Source of the DNA: Brucepastera parasyntrophica
GTDB lineage: Bacteria; Spirochaetota; Spirochaetia; Treponematales; Treponemataceae
DNA length: 64,000 nt
Assembly (NCBI RefSeq): GCF_022376835.1
Contig: NZ_CP084606.1
Location: 1,978,501-2,042,500, forward strand
Direction of reading: 5' to 3'
The notes below the pieces were generated by a model. That model was not told where the DNA came from. It did no database searches and worked only from the letters and a program-made list of their open reading frames with translations. A program made the translations under genes and the position numbers. Below, piece after piece: positions 63,970 through 64,000 of this stretch. Position 1 is the first letter of the stretch, and each line of letters starts with the position of its first letter.

Positions 63970-63987
63970 CGGAGAGAGGGGGATTCG
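63970..63987 (-). tRNA. Possible 3' fragment of a serine tRNA (remnant)
   Basis: On the minus strand the 18 bases CGAATCCCCCTCTCTCCG match the T-loop end, T-stem 3' strand, acceptor 3' strand and discriminator G of serine tRNAs. The sequence 5' of it does not form the matching T-stem, and no CCA follows (CTA). It is either a chance match or a tRNA-end remnant, for example an attachment site. The window ends 13 bases later. Confidence 0.3.
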
Positions 63988-64000
63988 CTTTCCGGTCGTG

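Noticed and set aside
1..64000. CRISPR arrays, prophage modules or insertion sequences with transposase
   Set aside because: No regularly spaced direct repeats and no transposase, integrase, capsid or cas-like frame were seen; the dispersed elements have no coding capacity.

Overview
The window looks like a stretch of a spirochaete chromosome, most likely Treponema-like and from an anaerobic, host- or plant-polymer-associated habitat. This is inferred from two methyl-accepting chemotaxis proteins, an HD-GYP protein, a hybrid kinase with a short multi-TM head, lipoprotein-type signal peptides, a CarB of the Bacteroidetes/eukaryote type and a GH5 glycosidase. No 16S or ribosomal protein gene is present, so the taxonomy is not firm. 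LAYOUT. 0-9.4 kb: chemotaxis receptor end, VOC protein, Gfo/Idh/MocA oxidoreductase, HD protein, TPR protein, glycosyltransferase, PlsC, MATE pump, hybrid histidine kinase. 9.4-16.8 kb: FeoB-type Cys-rich mini-protein, orphan adenine methylase, endonuclease III, Uup-type ABC-F, amidohydrolase, COG2509 flavoprotein. 16.8-22.4 kb: M16 lipoprotein protease, Na/Pi transporter, unknown protein. 22.5-27.8 kb: accessory regulator block (membrane protein-XRE pair, MerR-GNAT-DUF1905, PadR-DUF2812, AraC-GyrI) with palindromic operators and a decayed stretch. 27.8-33.5 kb: overlapping argA-carA-carB operon. 33.7-48.5 kb: aryl-CoA ligase/ACT/LacI, amidohydrolase, pirin, 5'-nucleotidase, HAD phosphatase, HEAT-like protein, chemotaxis receptor, GAF-HD-GYP, AraC and TetR regulators. 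48.6-52 kb: AT-rich island with a double-glycine-leader M23 peptidase, two secreted proteins and a degenerate M23-like gene. 52-64 kb: EttA, OppBCDF with its binding protein, GH5 lipoprotein, radical SAM protein, SRP RNA. MAIN FINDINGS. (1) The carA-carB pair is full length and uninterrupted, but CarA lacks the catalytic Cys and His, and both CarB ATP-grasp modules lack the Gly-rich loop and the metal-binding Asn. It appears to be a conserved pseudo-carbamoyl-phosphate synthetase translationally coupled to an intact-looking N-acetylglutamate synthase. (2) The M23 peptidase has a bacteriocin-type GG leader and is followed by signal-peptide proteins that could be immunity or accessory factors. 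(3) Two families of intergenic structured repeats are present: a four-copy element with fixed ends and variable interior, and a two-copy double hairpin with compensatory base changes. (4) At least twelve genes are broken by an apparent single-base deletion, nearly always in a homopolymer, and restoring one base restores the normal family length. This points to assembly error rather than true decay, so 'pseudogene' entries below should be read with that in mind.
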